Source of the DNA: Asanoa hainanensis
GTDB lineage: Bacteria > Actinomycetota > Actinomycetes > Mycobacteriales > Micromonosporaceae
Assembly: GCF_900188485.1 (NCBI RefSeq)
Contig: NZ_FZPH01000003.1
Span: 496,001-560,000 of the forward strand
Length of the DNA stretch: 64,000 nt
Reading direction: 5' to 3'
Shown here: piece by piece, positions 49,328 to 58,419 of the stretch
Layout: each line of letters opens with the position of its first letter
Position numbering within the stretch: the stretch's first letter is position 1
Made by a program: the position numbers and the translations under genes
The notes under the pieces: model-generated
Databases searched by the model: none
Seen by the model: the letters and a program-made list of their open reading frames with translations, nothing else
Told to the model about the DNA's origin: nothing

Positions 49328-49981
49328 CGCTGTCGGCTCGCTGATCGTGAACCGGGCCTCGATCGCCGCGTGCACGGTCTGCACCTGGGGGTCGAGGTCG
49401 ATGGTCGGCCCACCGCCGCCAGCCATCCCCGCGTCGGCGGCGGCGCGGGCGAACATCGGCTGCATCCCCGCCGGGCGCAGACCGGCGTCGGCGACCTCGA
49501 CCAGCGCGGTGATCCGGGCGCCGAGCGCGGCCGCGTAGTCGCGGGCGACCGAGATGGCGTCGTCGATCGCGGCCCGCCGGACCTCGCGGTGCGCCTGGCT
49601 GTCGGGGCGCAGCTCCCACCACGGCCCGCCGACCTCGGTCTGGTCCTGGTCGGCGAGCCGCAGCATGAGCTCACCCAGCACGTCGAAGTCGGCGATGGTG
49701 ACGGTCGTGGTCACGCTGCCGCGGTAGGCCGCGACCTTCTCGCCCGACCGCTTGCGCTCCGGAAAGACCTGGAGGCTGCCGGACTCCCGGCGCTCCACCG
49801 CGGCCCCGTAGCCGTCGATCACCGCCCGGGTCTGCTCCGCGCGCTCGGCCAGCCGGCGCAGGGTGGCCTGCCGGTCCTTGTCGCGGGCCACGACCGTCAC
49901 GACGAACCGGGCGAGCTCCGGCGGCACCTCACGCACGGCCTCACCACGGACCGCCACGACCGGGACCACCGGGCCGGCCAC
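49310..49981 (-). CDS. SIMPL (DUF541) domain protein
   Basis: A 223-residue protein with the SIMPL pattern: AVRGEAVREVPPELARFVVTVVARDKD, repeated beta-alpha units and a C-terminal VHAAIEARFTI strand. No signal peptide is evident, unlike many SIMPL proteins, so it may be cytosolic here. GTG start at 49981. It follows dapC by three bases, so it is co-transcribed with fdxA-dapC; a link between them is unproven. Confidence 0.82.
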   Translation of the reverse strand: MAGPVVPVVAVRGEAVREVPPELARFVVTVVARDKDRQATLRRLAERAEQTRAVIDGYGAAVERRESGSLQVFPERKRSGEKVAAYRGSVTTTVTIADFDVLGELMLRLADQDQTEVGGPWWELRPDSQAHREVRRAAIDDAISVARDYAAALGARITALVEVADAGLRPAGMQPMFARAAADAGMAGGGGPTIDLDPQVQTVHAAIEARFTISEPTALTQVD

Positions 49982-49984
49982 GGC

Positions 49985-51082
49985 TCAGACCGACGCTAGG
50001 CGGTCGGCGGCAGCGGCGATGCGCTCGTCGGTGGCGGTCAGGGCGACCCGGACGTGGCGTTCGCCGGTGGGCCCGTAGAACGCGCCGGGCGCGACCAGGA
50101 TGCCGAGTCGGGCCAGCTCGTCCACGGTGGACCAGCAGTCCTCGTCGCGGGATGCCCACAGGTAGAGGCCCGCCTCGGAGTGCGAGATCGCGAAGCCGGC
50201 CTTCTCCAGCGCCTCGCGCAGCACGCCGCGCCGGGCGGCGTACCGCGTGCGTTGCTCGGTCGCCGACGTCTCGTCGTCGAGGGCGGCCACCATCGCCGCC
50301 TGCACCGGCTGGGGCACGATCAGGCCGGCGTGCTTGCGCACCGCCAGCAGCTCGCCGACCAGCGCCGGGTCACCGGCCACGAAGCCGGCCCGGTAGCCGG
50401 CCAGGTTCGAGCGCTTCGACAGGGAGTGCACCGCGAGCAGGCCGTCGAGCGAGCCACCGTTGACCGACGGCGACAGGATCGAGGTGGGCTCGACCTCCCA
50501 GCCGAGGGTCAGGTAGCACTCGTCGCTGGCCACCACCGCACCCCGCTCGCGCGCCCAGTCGACCACCTTGCGCAGGTGGGCCGGGGGCAGCACGCGGCCG
50601 TTCGGGTTGCCGGGCGAGTTGACCCAGATCAGCTTGACGTCGGTCGCCGGGCCGAGCGAGACCAGCGAGTCGGCGCGCATCACCTTGGCGCCGGCCAGCC
50701 GGGCGCCCACCTCGTAGGTGGGGTAGCAGACCGGCGGGATCACCACGACGTCGCCGTCGCCCAGGCCGAGCTGCGCCGGCAGACCGCCGACCAGCTCCTT
50801 GGAGCCGATCGTCGGCAGCACGCCGATGTCGTCGAAGGTGGCGCCGCAGGCGCGGGCCACCCACCGACGGATCGCCGACCGCACGGCCGGCGTGCCCGCC
50901 GTCAGCGGGTAGCCGGGCGCGTCAGCGGCCGCGCTGAGCGCCTGTTGGACGACCGCCGGGACCGGGTCGACCGGCGTGCCGATCGACAGGTCGACGATGC
51001 CGTCCGGGTGCCCCGCCGCGACCGCCTTGGCGGGCTCCAGCAGATCCCACGGGAAGTCCGGCAGAGTGGCCGAGACCCGCAC
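49985..51082 (-). CDS. dapC: Succinyldiaminopimelate aminotransferase DapC
   Basis: A 365-residue class I PLP aminotransferase. The PLP-binding Lys lies in HSLSKRSNLAGYRAGF, with NSPGNPNGRVL and ASDECYLTLGW upstream. Gene order fdxA-dapC is shared with M. tuberculosis. It converts N-succinyl-2-amino-6-ketopimelate to N-succinyl-LL-diaminopimelate. GTG 51082 lies five bases after the fdxA stop. Cytosolic. DapD and DapE genes lie 2.3-5 kb away. Confidence 0.9.
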   Translation of the reverse strand: MRVSATLPDFPWDLLEPAKAVAAGHPDGIVDLSIGTPVDPVPAVVQQALSAAADAPGYPLTAGTPAVRSAIRRWVARACGATFDDIGVLPTIGSKELVGGLPAQLGLGDGDVVVIPPVCYPTYEVGARLAGAKVMRADSLVSLGPATDVKLIWVNSPGNPNGRVLPPAHLRKVVDWARERGAVVASDECYLTLGWEVEPTSILSPSVNGGSLDGLLAVHSLSKRSNLAGYRAGFVAGDPALVGELLAVRKHAGLIVPQPVQAAMVAALDDETSATEQRTRYAARRGVLREALEKAGFAISHSEAGLYLWASRDEDCWSTVDELARLGILVAPGAFYGPTGERHVRVALTATDERIAAAADRLASV

Positions 51083-51087
51083 GCCGC

Positions 51088-51414
51088 TCAGTGCTCGCCT
51101 TCCCGCGGCGGCTGGGCGGCGACGAAGGCGTGGTCCTTGTCGATCTTGCCGACCTTGGACGCCCCGCCCGGAGAACCGAGATCCGCGAAGAACTCGTAGT
51201 TGGCGGTGGTGTAGTCCTTCCACTGCTCCGGGACGTCGTCTTCGTAGAAGATCGCCTCCACCGGGCACACCGGCTCACAGGCCCCGCAGTCAACGCACTC
51301 ATCGGGGTGGATGTAGAGCATCCGGTTGCCCTCGTAGATGCAGTCAACGGGGCACTCTTCGATGCACGCCTTGTCGAGCAGATCGACGCAAGGCTCCGCG
51401 ATGATGTAGGTCAC
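51088..51414 (-). CDS. fdxA: 7Fe ferredoxin FdxA
   Basis: A 108-residue seven-iron ferredoxin. The 3Fe cluster ligands are in PCVDLLDKACIEECPVDC and the 4Fe ligands in CVDCGACEPVCP. GAGGAGAGGAACCC before the GTG is a strong site. It is the first gene of the fdxA-dapC-SIMPL unit, in the order known from other actinomycetes. Soluble electron carrier. Confidence 0.95.
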   Translation of the reverse strand: MTYIIAEPCVDLLDKACIEECPVDCIYEGNRMLYIHPDECVDCGACEPVCPVEAIFYEDDVPEQWKDYTTANYEFFADLGSPGGASKVGKIDKDHAFVAAQPPREGEH

Positions 51415-51495
51415 GGGTTCCTCTCCTCCGCAAGCCACGCCGCGATCACCCGCGACGGTCAAGAGCCTAGTATCTCGCGTGAAGGGGGGTCGATC

Positions 51496-52443
51496 GTGCT
51501 CCGACGGCAGGATGTGGGACACCGTGTGGTGATCCGGCGGATTGTCGGTGTTCGCAACGGTCGTCCGCTCTATTCCGACGCGCTCGGCGAGCTCGTCGCG
51601 GTGGACGAGAGCAATCTCACCGTGGCCACCGCCAAGGGCACGATCGTGATTCCCCTGGCAGAGGTACACCGGGCCAAGCGGGTGCCGCCGCAGCGCCGTC
51701 CGACCGCGGCCGCCGTGATCGCGCTGGAGCTCGCCGCCGACGCCGCGTGGCCCGCGCCCGTGCGGGGCAAGCTGGGCGACTGGCTGCTGCGCAGCGCGGA
51801 CGGGTGGACGGGCCGGGCCAACTCCGCGCTGCCGATCGGCGACCCGGACCGGCCGCTGGAAGCGGCGATCGACGCGATCGAGGCCTGGTACGCCGAGCGC
51901 GGCCAGCCGGCCCTGGTCAACACGCCGTTGCCGCTGGCGGCGCCGGTCGGTGCGGCCCTGGACGCGCGCGGCTGGACCGCCCGCCCGCTCACCCTGCTGC
52001 AGACGGCGCCGCTGCTGCCGCTGACCGGATCCGGCGAGCCGTCGGGCGTGTCGCTGGCGAAGGCACCCAGCGACGACTGGCTGGCCATCTACGAGGCGCG
52101 TAAGAGCGGCCTACCGCCCGCCGCGCTGCACGTGCTCACGGCGCCGCCCGAGGTCCGGTTCGCCAACGTGTACGACGGCGACACGCTGGTCGCCGCGGGC
52201 CGCGGTGCCGTGGTCGGCGACGAACGGCGGTGGCTGCACCTGGCCTCGATCGAGGTCCTGGAGGCGTACCGGCGGCGTGGCCTGGCCCGCCGGGTGACCG
52301 CGGCGCTCGCCGGCTGGGCCGTCGAGCTGGGCGCGACCCACGCGTTCCTCCAGGTCGAAGAGCGCAACACGGCCGCGGTCGCGCTCTACGGGACGATGGG
52401 CTTCACCACCCACCACAGCTACCTGACCAGGGAGCAGCCCTAG
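51496..52443 (+). CDS. GNAT acetyltransferase with SH3-like N-terminus
   Basis: A 315-residue protein. The N-terminal ~70 residues form a small barrel (VGHRVVIRRIVG ... LGELVAVDESNLTVATAKGTIVIPL). The C-terminal GNAT domain (about 185-315) has the acetyl-CoA motif YRRRGLARRV and ends in ERNTAAVALYGTMGFTTHHSYL. It resembles actinobacterial proteins of the Rv0428c type. Substrate unknown. AAGGGGGGTCGATC precedes GTG 51496. Its stop shares CTAG with the next gene on the other strand. Confidence 0.85.
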   Translation: MLRRQDVGHRVVIRRIVGVRNGRPLYSDALGELVAVDESNLTVATAKGTIVIPLAEVHRAKRVPPQRRPTAAAVIALELAADAAWPAPVRGKLGDWLLRSADGWTGRANSALPIGDPDRPLEAAIDAIEAWYAERGQPALVNTPLPLAAPVGAALDARGWTARPLTLLQTAPLLPLTGSGEPSGVSLAKAPSDDWLAIYEARKSGLPPAALHVLTAPPEVRFANVYDGDTLVAAGRGAVVGDERRWLHLASIEVLEAYRRRGLARRVTAALAGWAVELGATHAFLQVEERNTAAVALYGTMGFTTHHSYLTREQP

Positions 52444-52904
52444 CGGCGCACCACGCGACGCGGCTTGCTGAGCTTGGCCTTGGAGTAGGCGGCGAGCTGG
52501 CGCGACCGGTAGTCGCGGCCGAGCACCACGAGCAGCAGGTAGCCGAGCAGGAACCCGCCGATGCTGAACGCCGCGTAGAGCCAGATCTGGGCGAAGAACT
52601 CGCCGGCGCCGCCGCCGACCGGGTTGCCGCCGAACACCGCCGGACCGATCACCACCGTGGCCAGGCAGGCGACCAGCGCGGCGCCCGCCATGTCGGCGAT
52701 CAGGATGCCGACCGGGCGGTCGCGCCCCCAGCGGAAGGCGACGGCCGCCAGCGTCAGCGCGACGACGCCGAAGAAGATCAGCGTGATCCGGTCCTGCATG
52801 TCCGTGTCGTCGTCGAACGCGAAGTTCGCGACCCCCCGGGCAACCAGGTTGATCGCGAACAACGCGCCGGCGAGGACGCCGATCCGTAGCCAACGGTTTC
52901 TCAT
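52440..52904 (-). CDS. Four-helix membrane protein, unknown
   Basis: A 154-residue protein with four membrane helices, near residues 8-25, 42-58, 68-92 and 105-128, and a basic C-terminus (KAKLSKPRRVVRR). GGAGGCGTCC before ATG 52904 fixes the start; a TTG four codons upstream is unlikely. I do not recognise the family. It lies 40 bases after the VanW gene on the same strand. Confidence 0.78.
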   Translation of the reverse strand: MRNRWLRIGVLAGALFAINLVARGVANFAFDDDTDMQDRITLIFFGVVALTLAAVAFRWGRDRPVGILIADMAGAALVACLATVVIGPAVFGGNPVGGGAGEFFAQIWLYAAFSIGGFLLGYLLLVVLGRDYRSRQLAAYSKAKLSKPRRVVRR

Positions 52905-52944
52905 GGACGCCTCCAACGCTCAGCCGGCGTCAGTCGGCGTGGGC

Positions 52945-54843
52945 TCACCGCCCCCAGCCACCACCGGAGTTGGCCGGCGGCGTCACCGGTGCGACCGGCA
53001 CGTCGTTCGGCTGCTCCGGCTGGGACGCGGGCGCGTCGGTCGTGGCCTGGTCGGTCGCGTCCTGGTCGCTCGCGGGCTGGTCGTCGGTGGGCTTTTCGCA
53101 GACGTAACGCGGTTCCGCATCGTAGCGCCAGGTGAACTTCTCGCGCTGCACCTCTTTGCCGTCCTTGGTGATGATGCGGTACGCGTCCTGCGTGAAGCCA
53201 TCGGTGCCCGTCGTGGCGATGCAGTCCGGACCGGCCGGCAGGGTCTTGTTCTCCGGCTTGGTCACGTCGTGCTTCGGCATCCACTCGGTCTTGACGCTGT
53301 CGTAGACCTTGGTGCTCCACATGGAGACCGTGATCGAGTCCTTGGTGTACGACGTGTCGATCAACATCCCGTACGGCGTGGTGTTCTGGAACTTGAGGTC
53401 CAGGTTCGGCCAGTAGATCGTCGACTCGATCACCGACGGGTACCGCGAGATGTAGAACGAGTGCGGCTTGTGCTCGACGTCCTTGAGGCCGGCGTAGTAG
53501 CTCGCGTTGAACAGCGTGGTGGTGAACTGCGAGATGCCACCGCCGACCGCGGGCACGAGCTTGTTGTTGTCGATCACCGGAGCGTCGACGTAGCCCTGCT
53601 CGTAGCCGCGCCAGCCGGTGAAGCCGTTGAGCGAGAACGTCTCGCCGGGCTTGACCACGGCGCCGTCGACCTTCTTGGCCACGGTCACGATGTTCTTGAC
53701 CCGCGGCTCGGTGAGCCCGCCGGTGAACTTCGTGGTGAACGAGGAGACCTTCTCCTTGACGCCCATCTTCTGCAGGTTGGCGTCGTTGACCTGGGCCGGG
53801 GCCGGGTTCAGCGTGGCGGTCACGCTGCGGGCGCCGGTCTGCGGCAGCACGCCGAGCACGTCGGTGGCCAGCTTGCCGCCGTCCACGTACTCGCCGCCCG
53901 CGGCGCTGACCAGCACCTGCTGGGTGGCACCCTCGCCCTTCACCGCGCTCGGCGGCGAAGACTCGATCTTGGAGATGGCCGGGCCCATGGCGGTCCGCAG
54001 CGCGCCCGGGTCGACCGACGGGGTGACGGTGCCGTCGGCGGAGCCGTCGATCTTCAGGCTCTTGGCGATCATGTCGGGCGTGATCGTGACGTCGCCCTTC
54101 GCCGAGTGCACGGTCACCGGAGCGGCCACCGCGGGCTTGACCAGCGTGTTCATCAACTGGTCGACCGCGGCGCGGGCCTTGGCGTTGTCGACCTCGACCA
54201 GCGGCACCGACACGGTCGGGGCGCCGGACTGGCCCGGGCTGGGCACGGTGCCGCCGGTGGTGACACCGGCCGCCGAGATCGCGTCGACCCAGCCGGTCTT
54301 CACGGCGTCGGTGGCCTTCGGCAGATCCACGGCCTTACCGGCGGAGGGGTAAGTGACCTCGGGGGTGACGCCGTTGAAGGTCACGGAGCCGGGGGTGGCG
54401 GCGTCGGCGGTGACCTGCTCGACCGTGGGGCGCAGCGCGGCGTCGAGCTTCGTGGCGTCGAGGGTGACCTGGGGGGTGACAGGGTCGCCGCCGTGCGCCG
54501 CGGCGGCGGCGACGGTGGCGTCGATGTCGACCGCGAGACCGACCTGGTCGGGGGTGACCTGCGCGTCGGCCGTCTTGGCGGCGTCACCGGTGATGTGCAC
54601 CGTGATCGGCTTGTCGAGCTCTGGCTTGCCATCGAGCCCGGAGTGCAGGCGCGCGGCCGCCTCGGAGCGGTCCAGGCCGCTGATGTCGATGCCGAGCACG
54701 GAGGTGCCGCGGGCGAAGTCGCCCTGCTGACCTCGGTTGGTGAACCCGGCCAGGACACCGACCAGAACCAGCAGCACGGCGGCGATCGCGCCGCCGACGG
54801 TGTACCGACGTCGACGCTTGTTGCTCCACAGGGCGGTCTGCAT
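52945..54843 (-). CDS. VanW-family protein with PG-binding repeats
   Basis: A 632-residue protein. A basic N-terminus and signal anchor (about 15-40, YTVGGAIAAVLLVLVGVLAGF) lead into extracytoplasmic PG_binding_4-type repeats (about 70-350), then the VanW domain (about 375-520) with GGGISQFTTTLFNASYYAG and GWRGYEQGYVDAPVI. The tail (about 570-632) is Asp/Gln/Pro-rich and disordered. VanW is linked to glycopeptide resistance loci but its role is unknown; wall association is likely. AAGG eight bases before ATG 54843 supports this start. Confidence 0.88.
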   Translation of the reverse strand: MQTALWSNKRRRRYTVGGAIAAVLLVLVGVLAGFTNRGQQGDFARGTSVLGIDISGLDRSEAAARLHSGLDGKPELDKPITVHITGDAAKTADAQVTPDQVGLAVDIDATVAAAAAHGGDPVTPQVTLDATKLDAALRPTVEQVTADAATPGSVTFNGVTPEVTYPSAGKAVDLPKATDAVKTGWVDAISAAGVTTGGTVPSPGQSGAPTVSVPLVEVDNAKARAAVDQLMNTLVKPAVAAPVTVHSAKGDVTITPDMIAKSLKIDGSADGTVTPSVDPGALRTAMGPAISKIESSPPSAVKGEGATQQVLVSAAGGEYVDGGKLATDVLGVLPQTGARSVTATLNPAPAQVNDANLQKMGVKEKVSSFTTKFTGGLTEPRVKNIVTVAKKVDGAVVKPGETFSLNGFTGWRGYEQGYVDAPVIDNNKLVPAVGGGISQFTTTLFNASYYAGLKDVEHKPHSFYISRYPSVIESTIYWPNLDLKFQNTTPYGMLIDTSYTKDSITVSMWSTKVYDSVKTEWMPKHDVTKPENKTLPAGPDCIATTGTDGFTQDAYRIITKDGKEVQREKFTWRYDAEPRYVCEKPTDDQPASDQDATDQATTDAPASQPEQPNDVPVAPVTPPANSGGGWGR

Positions 54844-54955
54844 CAAATACCTTAAGTCGGGATTTAGTAGACCGCACGAAGTGTAACGAAGAGATCTCGG
54901 AACTGACACGGCTGCGTGGCCGCGCTCACCTTCGGCGCCCGGCGGCGCCGGCCGT

Positions 54956-55432
54956 TCAGTACAGCGTTCTCGCCGTCGTTTTCGCAGGTGAAGAAGACAC
55001 GAGCCGGATGCCGACGATCGTCCATGCCAGCGACCCGAGCCCGATCATGGCCCAGCCGACCCAGTTATTGGATGCAATCAAGTAGTCACCCTCTGTAGTT
55101 CTGCCGGCGGCAATGAGCGTGATCGCGAGCCAGACCAGAGCGGGCGGAAAAACCGCCCATTTGTGCCGAGTCGCCCGGTACGCGAACCGGCCGATGAACA
55201 GGTTGCCGACCAGGGCCAGCAGCGCCGAGACGCCGATGAGCTGGCCACCGACCCGCAGGCTGATCAACTGGAGCTCGAGCACCGCGGACAGCGCGGCCAT
55301 CAGCACCGCGAGCAGCGCGCCGGCGGTCGTCAGCAGCACGGCGACGGCACCGCGGTCGCGGCTCGGCCTGGGCTCGGGAGCCGGCGTCTCCGCGGGCTCC
55401 GGCGGCGGCTGGTGGTCGGTGGGGCTCGACAC
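54956..55432 (-). CDS. Four-helix membrane protein linked to mshB
   Basis: A 158-residue protein. A Pro-rich cytosolic N-terminus (PPPEPAETPAPEPRPSRDRG) is followed by four membrane helices (about 30-52, 57-80, 95-110 and 127-147). GTG 55432 has GAGG at eight bases; GTG 55441, which overlaps the mshB stop, is the other option. It is translated right after mshB. Similar proteins often follow mshB in actinomycetes; function unknown. Confidence 0.78.
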   Translation of the reverse strand: MSSPTDHQPPPEPAETPAPEPRPSRDRGAVAVLLTTAGALLAVLMAALSAVLELQLISLRVGGQLIGVSALLALVGNLFIGRFAYRATRHKWAVFPPALVWLAITLIAAGRTTEGDYLIASNNWVGWAMIGLGSLAWTIVGIRLVSSSPAKTTARTLY

Positions 55433-55437
55433 GCTGG

Positions 55438-56331
55438 TCACCTCGACGCGGCCTCGGCCGGCGCGGGCTCGTCGGCGGCGATGCCGGCGAACAGGTCGGT
55501 CTCCCAGCCGTTCGGCCCGTTGCCCGGGCCGCGCTCGCCGGCCGCCAGGGTGTAGTACTCCACGCCCATGAACTCGCTGCCGAAGTCGCCGGCCAGCGCG
55601 TAGAGCCAGGAGGAGTCGGGGATCTGGGTCGCGTGGGCCTTGAGGGCGGCGACCTTGGCGTCGTGCAGGTCGGTCGCGTCGATCCGCGCGGCGATCTCGT
55701 CGTCCGGGGTGCCGAACGGGAAGTCGTCGGCGCTCTCGACGCCCTCGAACGGGTTGCCGACCGTGTCGGCGAACGCGTGCAGGCCCGCCTCGAGCACGCT
55801 GCGGGGCATCGCCATCCAGTAGATCTTCTCGGGACCGACGCCCTCGGCCCGGGCCAGCTCCGCCGCCCGCATCGCGACCCGGTGGGCCTGGATGTGGTCC
55901 GGATGCCCGTAGAAGCCGTTCTCGTCGTACGTGATCATGACCTGCGGCCGGGTCTCTCGCATCACCTCGACCAGGTAGGCGGCGGCCTCGTCCAGGTCGG
56001 CGCTCCAGAACGAGCGCGGGTTGTCGTTGGTGGCCAGGCCCATCATCCCGGAGTCGCGGTAGCGCCCCGCGCCGCCGAGGAACCGGACGTCGCTGACGCC
56101 CAGCGCGGCGCACGCGGCCCGCAGCTCGGCGATCCGGTAGCCGCCGAGCTGGTCGGCGTCCGCCGCGGCCAGCTTCGCGAGCTCGGGCACGTAGATCTCG
56201 CCCTCTTCGCCGAGGGTGCACGTCACGAGAGTGACCTGGTCACCGAGCGCCGCGTAGTGCGCCATCGTCGCGCCGGTGCTGATCGACTCGTCGTCCGGAT
56301 GGGCGTGCACCAGCAGTAGTCGTCGAACCAC
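55438..56331 (-). CDS. mshB: Mycothiol biosynthesis deacetylase MshB
   Basis: A 297-residue zinc deacetylase of the LmbE/PIG-L family. The zinc site is HAHPDDE (residues 9-15) with the third ligand in [10 protein letters not shown]. It removes the acetyl group from GlcNAc-inositol in mycothiol synthesis. [26 protein letters not shown] is typical of MshB. GTG 56331 is the start. Mycoredoxin in the same window uses the product. Confidence 0.92.
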   Translation of the reverse strand: MVRRLLLVHAHPDDESISTGATMAHYAALGDQVTLVTCTLGEEGEIYVPELAKLAAADADQLGGYRIAELRAACAALGVSDVRFLGGAGRYRDSGMMGLATNDNPRSFWSADLDEAAAYLVEVMRETRPQVMITYDENGFYGHPDHIQAHRVAMRAAELARAEGVGPEKIYWMAMPRSVLEAGLHAFADTVGNPFEGVESADDFPFGTPDDEIAARIDATDLHDAKVAALKAHATQIPDSSWLYALAGDFGSEFMGVEYYTLAAGERGPGNGPNGWETDLFAGIAADEPAPAEAASR

Positions 56332-56409
56332 CGGGCCACTCTACGCGTGTCGCCGAGGGGCCTTCCGGAACGACTCTCACCGGCCCCTTGTTCCCCATAC
56401 GATCCGGAT

Positions 56410-58416
56410 GTGGAGTTTCCCGAGCTGGCCGCGCGGACCCACGGGTTCACCCGCGGCGCCCCGCACCAGGTCACCGTGGCCGTCGACGGCTCGCGGGTGC
56501 TGTTCCTGCGCTCAGCCGGCCCGGAAGATCCCACCGACGCGCTATGGACGCTGGACCTGCCGGCCGGCGACGGCGAGCCCGGGGCCCCGCGACTCGTCGC
56601 GGAGGGCCCGATCGACGCGTACTCGGTCGACCCGCTGGCCCAGGTCGCGGCCCTGGTCACCGACGGCGCGCTGCGCAAGGTCGACCTACGCACGGGCGCG
56701 GTCACCGAGGTCGCCACGGCCGGGCCGGTCACGGACGCCCGCCCGGACCCGACCGCCACCCGGATCGCCTACCTGAGCACCACCGGTGAGCTGCGGGTGA
56801 TCGAGCCGGACGGCGCCGACGTGCTGCTGGCCGGCGAGGGCACCCACGTGAGCTGGGGCCGCGCCGAGGAGGTCGCGACCCGGGATTTCGACCGGCACCG
56901 CGGCTACTGGTGGTCGCCGGACGGGCAGACGCTGCTGGCCACCCGGGTCGACGACGCGCGGGTGACGCGGTACGAGGTCGGCGAACCGCCGGTGACCGTC
57001 GCCAGGTCGTTGGCCGGAGGCGTCAACCCCGAGGTCAGCCTGCACCTGCTCGACCTCGACGGCGGCTGGGTCGACGTGCACTGGGACCGGGAGACCTATC
57101 CGTACCTGGTCGCCGTCGACTGGGTCGAGGGTGGCCCGCTGATCACTGTGCTGCGCCGGATGCAGCAGCACGGCCTGGTGCTGGCCGTCGACCCGCGGAC
57201 CGGCGAGACCCAGGTGCACGCCGAGCTCGCCGACCCGCGCTGGGTCGAGCCGGTCGCCGGCACGCCCTGCCACCTGCCCGACGGGCGGGTGCTGGTCGGC
57301 GGCGAGCTCGCGCACGACGGCTACGACGCCCGCTGCCTGTTCGCCGACGGCACCCTGCTCACGCCACCGTCGCTCTACCTGCGCCGGGTGGTCGGCCGGA
57401 TGCCCGGCCCGGGCGGCTCCCCCGACCTGCTGGTCGAGGCCAGCGACGGCGAGCCGAGCGAGCAACACCTGTTCCGGGTGCGCACCGCGATCGGCGGTGG
57501 CGGCGTCGAGTCGCGCCGGCTGACCACCGCGCCCGGGTGGCACACCGGTGCGGTCGGCGGCGACGTGCTGGTGATCGGCGCCCGGTCGCTGGACCACACC
57601 GGCACGCGTTGGACGGTCTGGAAGGGCGACGCCCAGGTCGCGAAGCTGGACCTGCTCTCGGCCGAGCCGCCCGTGGTGCCGCGCCCCGCGCTCGAACGGG
57701 TCACCGACCGGCGCCTGCCGGCCGCCGTGGTCTACCCAACCGGGCACGTCGACGGTCGCCGGCTGCCGGTGCTGCTGGACATCGACGGCGGCCCGGGGCA
57801 CCAGGAGGTGCGGGCCGAGCGGGCCGCCTGGATCGAACGGGCGTGGTGGGCCGACAACGGGTTCGCCGTCGTCACGGTCGACAACCGGGGTACGCCCGGC
57901 GTCGCGCCGTCGTTCGAGAAGGTGGTGCACCGCCGGCTCGCCGACGTGATGCTCGCCGACCAGGCAGACGCGCTCGCCGCGCTCAGCGGCAAGCATCCCG
58001 ACCTGGACCTGGCCCGCGTGGCTGTGCGCGGCCGGCGGTTCGGTGGCTGGCTCGCCGCGCTCGCCGTGCTCCGCCGCCCGGAGGTGTTCCGCTGCGCCGT
58101 GGCCGAGGGCCCGATCGTCGACTGGGCGCGGTGCGGCACCGCGTACGCCGAGCGCTACCTCGGCCAGCCGGTCGACGGTCCGGACATCTACGCGCACCAC
58201 TCGCTGCTGGAGCTGGCGGCCGAGCCCGTGCCGAGCCGGTCGGTGGTGCGCCCGTTGCTGATCGTGGCGGACCCGACCGACCCGGAGGAGTCGGCGAACG
58301 TGTCGCGGCTGTCCACCGTGCTCACCCGCACCAACCGCCCGCACGAACTGCTCCGCGAGGCCGACCTGGCCCGCCGGCTGCCGGCCGAACGCGACTTCCT
58401 GCGTCGTAGCGTCTGA
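56410..58416 (+). CDS. S9-type prolyl oligopeptidase/DPP-IV homologue without catalytic residues
   Basis: A 668-residue protein with an N-terminal beta-propeller (about 1-400, repeated SPDG/VD strands such as WWSPDGQTLLATRVDDARV) and a C-terminal alpha/beta-hydrolase domain. The nucleophile elbow, normally GWSFGG, reads GRRFGG (residues 541-546), so Ser is replaced by Arg543. The active His region, normally GVTHM, reads EADLARRLPAE. The frame is intact with no stops or shifts, so the protein seems kept as a pseudoenzyme. GTG 56410 is the start; it runs into the Fpg-like gene three bases later. Confidence 0.85.
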   Translation: MEFPELAARTHGFTRGAPHQVTVAVDGSRVLFLRSAGPEDPTDALWTLDLPAGDGEPGAPRLVAEGPIDAYSVDPLAQVAALVTDGALRKVDLRTGAVTEVATAGPVTDARPDPTATRIAYLSTTGELRVIEPDGADVLLAGEGTHVSWGRAEEVATRDFDRHRGYWWSPDGQTLLATRVDDARVTRYEVGEPPVTVARSLAGGVNPEVSLHLLDLDGGWVDVHWDRETYPYLVAVDWVEGGPLITVLRRMQQHGLVLAVDPRTGETQVHAELADPRWVEPVAGTPCHLPDGRVLVGGELAHDGYDARCLFADGTLLTPPSLYLRRVVGRMPGPGGSPDLLVEASDGEPSEQHLFRVRTAIGGGGVESRRLTTAPGWHTGAVGGDVLVIGARSLDHTGTRWTVWKGDAQVAKLDLLSAEPPVVPRPALERVTDRRLPAAVVYPTGHVDGRRLPVLLDIDGGPGHQEVRAERAAWIERAWWADNGFAVVTVDNRGTPGVAPSFEKVVHRRLADVMLADQADALAALSGKHPDLDLARVAVRGRRFGGWLAALAVLRRPEVFRCAVAEGPIVDWARCGTAYAERYLGQPVDGPDIYAHHSLLELAAEPVPSRSVVRPLLIVADPTDPEESANVSRLSTVLTRTNRPHELLREADLARRLPAERDFLRRSV

Positions 58417-58419
58417 CGG

